From Lachnospiraceae bacterium RM5 (GTDB lineage Bacteria > Bacillota > Clostridia > Lachnospirales > Lachnospiraceae): a stretch of 64,000 nt of DNA. The DNA lies in NCBI GenBank assembly GCA_900110975.1, contig FOFK01000002.1, positions 570,318-634,317 of the forward strand, given 5' to 3'. Shown here in pieces: positions 61,068 through 64,000 of the stretch. Each line of letters opens with the position of its first letter. Position 1 is the stretch's first letter. The position numbers and the translations under genes were made by a program. A model generated the notes under the pieces. That model was not told where the DNA came from. It made no database searches and saw nothing but the letters and a program-made list of their open reading frames with translations.

Positions 61068-63185
61068 TTATACTTCAAAAATTAAATCTCCATATGATGG
61101 CATTGGCCATAAGTCTTTATCAACAATCATTTCAAGTTTATCTACAGGGCTTCTAAGTGCAGCCATTGCTGATAATACTTCATCTTTGTAATATGTTGCT
61201 CTATCTACACCATCTTCCATAGCCGAAGCTATATCTGCAACCTCTGCAAGTTTAGCAAGTGCATTCTTTGTTTCTGCAAGGAGAGCTGATGTTTCTTTAA
61301 GTAAATCTTCCTGTGCAGATACATCTGCATCAGCACATGCATTTTTAACTGTTGAAAGCGAATTTGCAAGCATTGTTGCAGCTTTAACAGTTGCAGGAAT
61401 GATCTGCTTACTTGCAATATCAATCATTGCTCTAGCTTCAATATTGATTGCTTTTGAATATGCTTCATATTGAACTTCTGCACGTGATTCAAGTTCAGCT
61501 CTTGTATATACATGGAATTTCTCAAAGAGCTTAACTGTTTCTTCTTTTGTAAGTTCAGGGATAGCATCTACTGTTGTCTTAATATTGGGAAGGCCACGTC
61601 TCTCTGCTTCTTCTACCCATTCATCAGAATATCCGTCACCATTGAATATAATCTTAAAGTGCTCTGTAGCAAGTTTCTTTATAAGATCATGAACTGCAAG
61701 TTCAAAATCATCTGCTTTTTCAAGTTCATCAGCGATTTCACAAAATGCTTCCGCAACTATTGTATTTAATACAACGTTTGGACTTGCAACAGATGCTGAA
61801 GATCCAAGAGATCTGAATTCAAATTTATTTCCTGTGAAAGCAAATGGTGATGTTCTGTTTCTGTCTGTAGCATCTTTTCTGAAATCAGGAATAGTGCTGA
61901 CACCAATTTTCATTTTCTGAGCTTTAATAGAACTTGTTGCATCACCTGTATTTAAAAGCTGTTCTACAACATCTTCCAACTGTTCTCCAAGGAAGATAGA
62001 GATGATTGCAGGAGGTGCTTCATTTGCTCCAAGTCTGTGGTCGTTTCCAGGACTTGCAGCTGATTCTCTAAGAAGTCCTGCATGTTTATCTACAGCTGAC
62101 ATAATAGCTGTAAGTACAAGTAAGAACTGTTTATTTTCATGAGGTGTCTTACCAGGATCTAACATATTTATTCCGTCATCTGTAGTTAATGACCAGTTGT
62201 TATGCTTACCTGAACCATTTACTCCTGCAAATGGTTTTTCATGAAGAAGGCATACCATATCATGATTGATAGCTACTCTCTTCATAGCTTCCATAGTAAG
62301 CTGGTTCTGGTCTGTTGCAATATTTGCTTCTGAATAAATAGGAGCAAGTTCATGCTGTGCAGGTGCAACTTCGTTATGCTGAGTCTTTGCAGAAACACCA
62401 AGTTTCCAAAGCTCTTTATTAAGATCATTCATATATGATCCAATTCTTTCTCTGATAACACCAAAGTAATGATCATCTAATTCCTGTCCTTTAGGAGGCA
62501 TTGCACCAAACAATGTTCTTCCTGTAAAGATAAGGTCTTTTCTCTTTAAATATTTTTTTCTATCAACAAGGAAATATTCCTGTTCTGAACCAACAGATGG
62601 AATAACCTTTTTAGATGTTGTATTTCCAAATAATCTTAAGATTCTGAGAGCCTGTTCATTAATAGCTTCCATAGATCTTAAAAGCGGAGTCTTTTTATCA
62701 AGTGCTTCTCCTGTATATGAGCAGAATGCTGTAGGAATGCAAAGGATAGGACCTGTTGAACTTCTCTTAACAAATGCAGGAGATGTACAATCCCATGCTG
62801 TATATCCTCTTGCTTCAAATGTTGCTCTAAGTCCTCCTGATGGGAATGATGATGCATCCGGTTCACCTTTAATAAGTTCTTTTCCGGAAAATTCCATTAA
62901 AACTTTTCCTTCGCTATTTGGTGCTGAAATAAATGAGTCATGCTTCTCTGCTGTCGAACCTGTAAGTGGCTGGAACCAATGTGTATAATGTGTTGCACCT
63001 TTCTCAATTGCCCAGTCTTTCATAGCATTTGCAACAACATCAGCTGTAGCAAGTGTAAGCTGTGCTCCCTCATCAATAACTTTACGTAATTCCTGATATG
63101 CTTTCTTTGGTAAACGTTCTCTCATGACAGTATCACTAAAAACATCTTCACCAAATATTTCTGATACATTTACTAATTCACTCAT
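61068..63185 (-). CDS. glnN: Glutamine synthetase type III
   Basis: The ~705-residue length is typical of GSIII, far longer than types I and II. GSIII features are seen: [24 protein letters not shown] near 80, [31 protein letters not shown] with metal-binding Glu, the KHNNWSL block and the long helical C-terminal extension. It makes glutamine from glutamate, ammonia and ATP in the cytoplasm. An ATG at 63191 exists, but GGA lies 9 nt before the ATG at 63185. It stands alone between two terminators; no nitrogen-sensing riboswitch or GlnR box was recognised upstream. Confidence 0.97.
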   Translation of the reverse strand: MSELVNVSEIFGEDVFSDTVMRERLPKKAYQELRKVIDEGAQLTLATADVVANAMKDWAIEKGATHYTHWFQPLTGSTAEKHDSFISAPNSEGKVLMEFSGKELIKGEPDASSFPSGGLRATFEARGYTAWDCTSPAFVKRSSTGPILCIPTAFCSYTGEALDKKTPLLRSMEAINEQALRILRLFGNTTSKKVIPSVGSEQEYFLVDRKKYLKRKDLIFTGRTLFGAMPPKGQELDDHYFGVIRERIGSYMNDLNKELWKLGVSAKTQHNEVAPAQHELAPIYSEANIATDQNQLTMEAMKRVAINHDMVCLLHEKPFAGVNGSGKHNNWSLTTDDGINMLDPGKTPHENKQFLLVLTAIMSAVDKHAGLLRESAASPGNDHRLGANEAPPAIISIFLGEQLEDVVEQLLNTGDATSSIKAQKMKIGVSTIPDFRKDATDRNRTSPFAFTGNKFEFRSLGSSASVASPNVVLNTIVAEAFCEIADELEKADDFELAVHDLIKKLATEHFKIIFNGDGYSDEWVEEAERRGLPNIKTTVDAIPELTKEETVKLFEKFHVYTRAELESRAEVQYEAYSKAINIEARAMIDIASKQIIPATVKAATMLANSLSTVKNACADADVSAQEDLLKETSALLAETKNALAKLAEVADIASAMEDGVDRATYYKDEVLSAMAALRSPVDKLEMIVDKDLWPMPSYGDLIFEV

Positions 63186-63250
63186 GGTCATTCATCCTTC
63201 CTAATAAAATAAATTTTATTTTAATCAGATACAGAGTTCCTACAATAACT

Positions 63251-63280
63251 AAAAAAGGGCGTCCCCTACATAGGAACGCC
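63251..63280 (-). terminator. Terminator after the class B sortase gene
   Basis: On the minus strand GGCGTTCC pairs with GGGGACGCC using two G-U pairs and is followed by CTTTTTT. It lies 73 nt past the sortase stop and ahead of glnN. Confidence 0.85.
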
Positions 63281-63352
63281 TTTGTCCTCATAAAATCTGA
63301 GTATAAAATACATCATTTTTTTTAAAATTGCAAGTACTTTTTTAAAAACTTA

Positions 63353-64000
63353 TTACTGTAACTGCTCACCTCTTACAGCCTGAACCACCATTCTCCTTGT
63401 ATTTCTTCCATTTCTGGTACATGTTGAAAGTGTTACAATCTTATCTGTAGGCTGTACTTCTTTTATTGCAGTTTCATATCTTCTCTGTGGCATACATACA
63501 AGATTTACGTAATTTATAAATTCCTGTTCATTTGCAAAATTATATGAATATGTATCACCTACAGCATCAGTTTCATAAGCAGCAAATACATAATATCTGT
63601 ATCCGACATCCTTAACATATATATCTATTGTAGGATGGGCATCCGCATAATCTTTTTCCATATATTTTGTAAGACTTCCAAACATCGAGAAATCTTTCAT
63701 ATCATGGCCATAAATGATGGCATTCCATGCATCAAGTCCACCATCCACCCTGTAATCAACAAAAATGGAACCTGAACCGTTTGCTTTATGTGCCGCATTA
63801 TGAGAAAGATAGTATGTATTATCAGTTCCCATAACAATAGGATAACTTATGATATTGTCCTGTTTTATCCATCCAACAGCATCCGAATTCATTGCAAGAA
63901 GTGCATTATAATCATATTTCCATGCAACTTCAGCATTTGAATTTGAAATTGTTCCACCATTTATCGAAGTATCATTTGAGGATGAGCCCTGAACATTAGG
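63353..64000 (-). CDS. Class B sortase, 3' part only
   Basis: The frame stays open to the right edge; 36 further codons lie upstream of the first internal ATG at 63892 and read sensibly (NAEVAWKYDYNALLAMNSD), so the N-terminus is missing. The class B features are seen: VGWIKQDNIISYPIVMG, YGHDMKDFSMFGSL with the catalytic His, LSTCTRNGRNTRRMVV with Cys and Arg. A Ser/Asn-rich stretch precedes the domain, so a long stalk from the membrane is likely. It is the third sortase type in the window. Its substrate is not evident. Confidence 0.93.
   Translation of the reverse strand, partial: PNVQGSSSNDTSINGGTISNSNAEVAWKYDYNALLAMNSDAVGWIKQDNIISYPIVMGTDNTYYLSHNAAHKANGSGSIFVDYRVDGGLDAWNAIIYGHDMKDFSMFGSLTKYMEKDYADAHPTIDIYVKDVGYRYYVFAAYETDAVGDTYSYNFANEQEFINYVNLVCMPQRRYETAIKEVQPTDKIVTLSTCTRNGRNTRRMVVQAVRGEQLQ

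Noticed and set aside
63186-63250. GlnR box or glutamine riboswitch before glnN
   Set aside because: No TGTNA-N7-TNACA site and no glutamine aptamer core could be seen; the leader is plain AT-rich sequence.
63353-63892. Complete small sortase starting at the ATG at 63892
   Set aside because: The frame continues sensibly upstream to the window edge, and the ATG lies inside a conserved part of the domain.

Overview
The window is low-GC DNA from a Gram-positive gut-type anaerobe, most likely a member of the Lachnospiraceae (Clostridia). The evidence is the AT-rich base use, strong Shine-Dalgarno sites, TTGACA/TATAAT promoters, LPXTG-type sorted pilins, a type III glutamine synthetase, a GGGtGRT/NifU-like pair, ChW repeats and a clostripain-family protease. 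Every protein gene and all three tRNA genes lie on the minus strand, so gene order runs from high to low coordinates. The only plus-strand unit seen is a tiny promoter-plus-terminator cassette near 31.9 kb. No insertion sequence, phage gene or CRISPR array was found.

From 64 to 61 kb are the end of a class B sortase (cut by the window edge) and glutamine synthetase III. From 60.9 to 41.5 kb runs a tightly packed block with no internal terminator that I can see. It holds a small coiled-coil protein, signal peptidase I, a 1730-residue fibro-slime adhesin, a major pilin, a class C sortase, a minor pilin and a second, non-class-C sortase, and then four envelope-glycan genes (a GT-C-like membrane protein, a YfhO protein, a pyruvyl-transferase-like protein with a coiled-coil tail and a double GT2 glycosyltransferase). 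From 41.4 to 33.5 kb is a paralogous pilus locus in the same gene order, headed by a small HTH regulator.

From 33.2 to 24 kb are a cyclophilin, a HAD phosphatase, a zinc-ribbon membrane protein with a TPM-domain partner, folate genes (folP, and a folB-folK fusion) and a very modular secreted CotH protein with six ChW repeats, a Ser/Gln repeat linker and a CBM25/26-like module. From 24.2 to 19.6 kb are a papain-type protease with two of the same carbohydrate-binding modules and a membrane-anchored clostripain-type protease. A three-hairpin element of about 120 bp follows.

From 19.3 to 13.5 kb is mostly housekeeping: an unrecognised conserved protein, a CPBP membrane protease, tRNA-Val and tRNA-Met, and ispF, cysS, the Mini-III RNase gene, rlmB and a BI-1 protein. 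From 13.3 to 10 kb is a CUT1 sugar ABC transporter (binding protein plus two permeases, no ATPase) with a clear promoter and an intercistronic terminator-like hairpin. Then come tRNA-Thr, a GH25 muramidase, a NUDIX hydrolase and the NifU-like/GGGtGRT pair. The last 6.3 kb is accessory: an AlbA_2/Schlafen-type regulator with a 12-bp tandem repeat, two unrecognised proteins, and a repetitive secreted protein that runs off the left edge.

Many start codons were moved inward from the longest possible reading frame because the visible ribosome binding site fits the internal start better. Residue numbers are approximate where stated.
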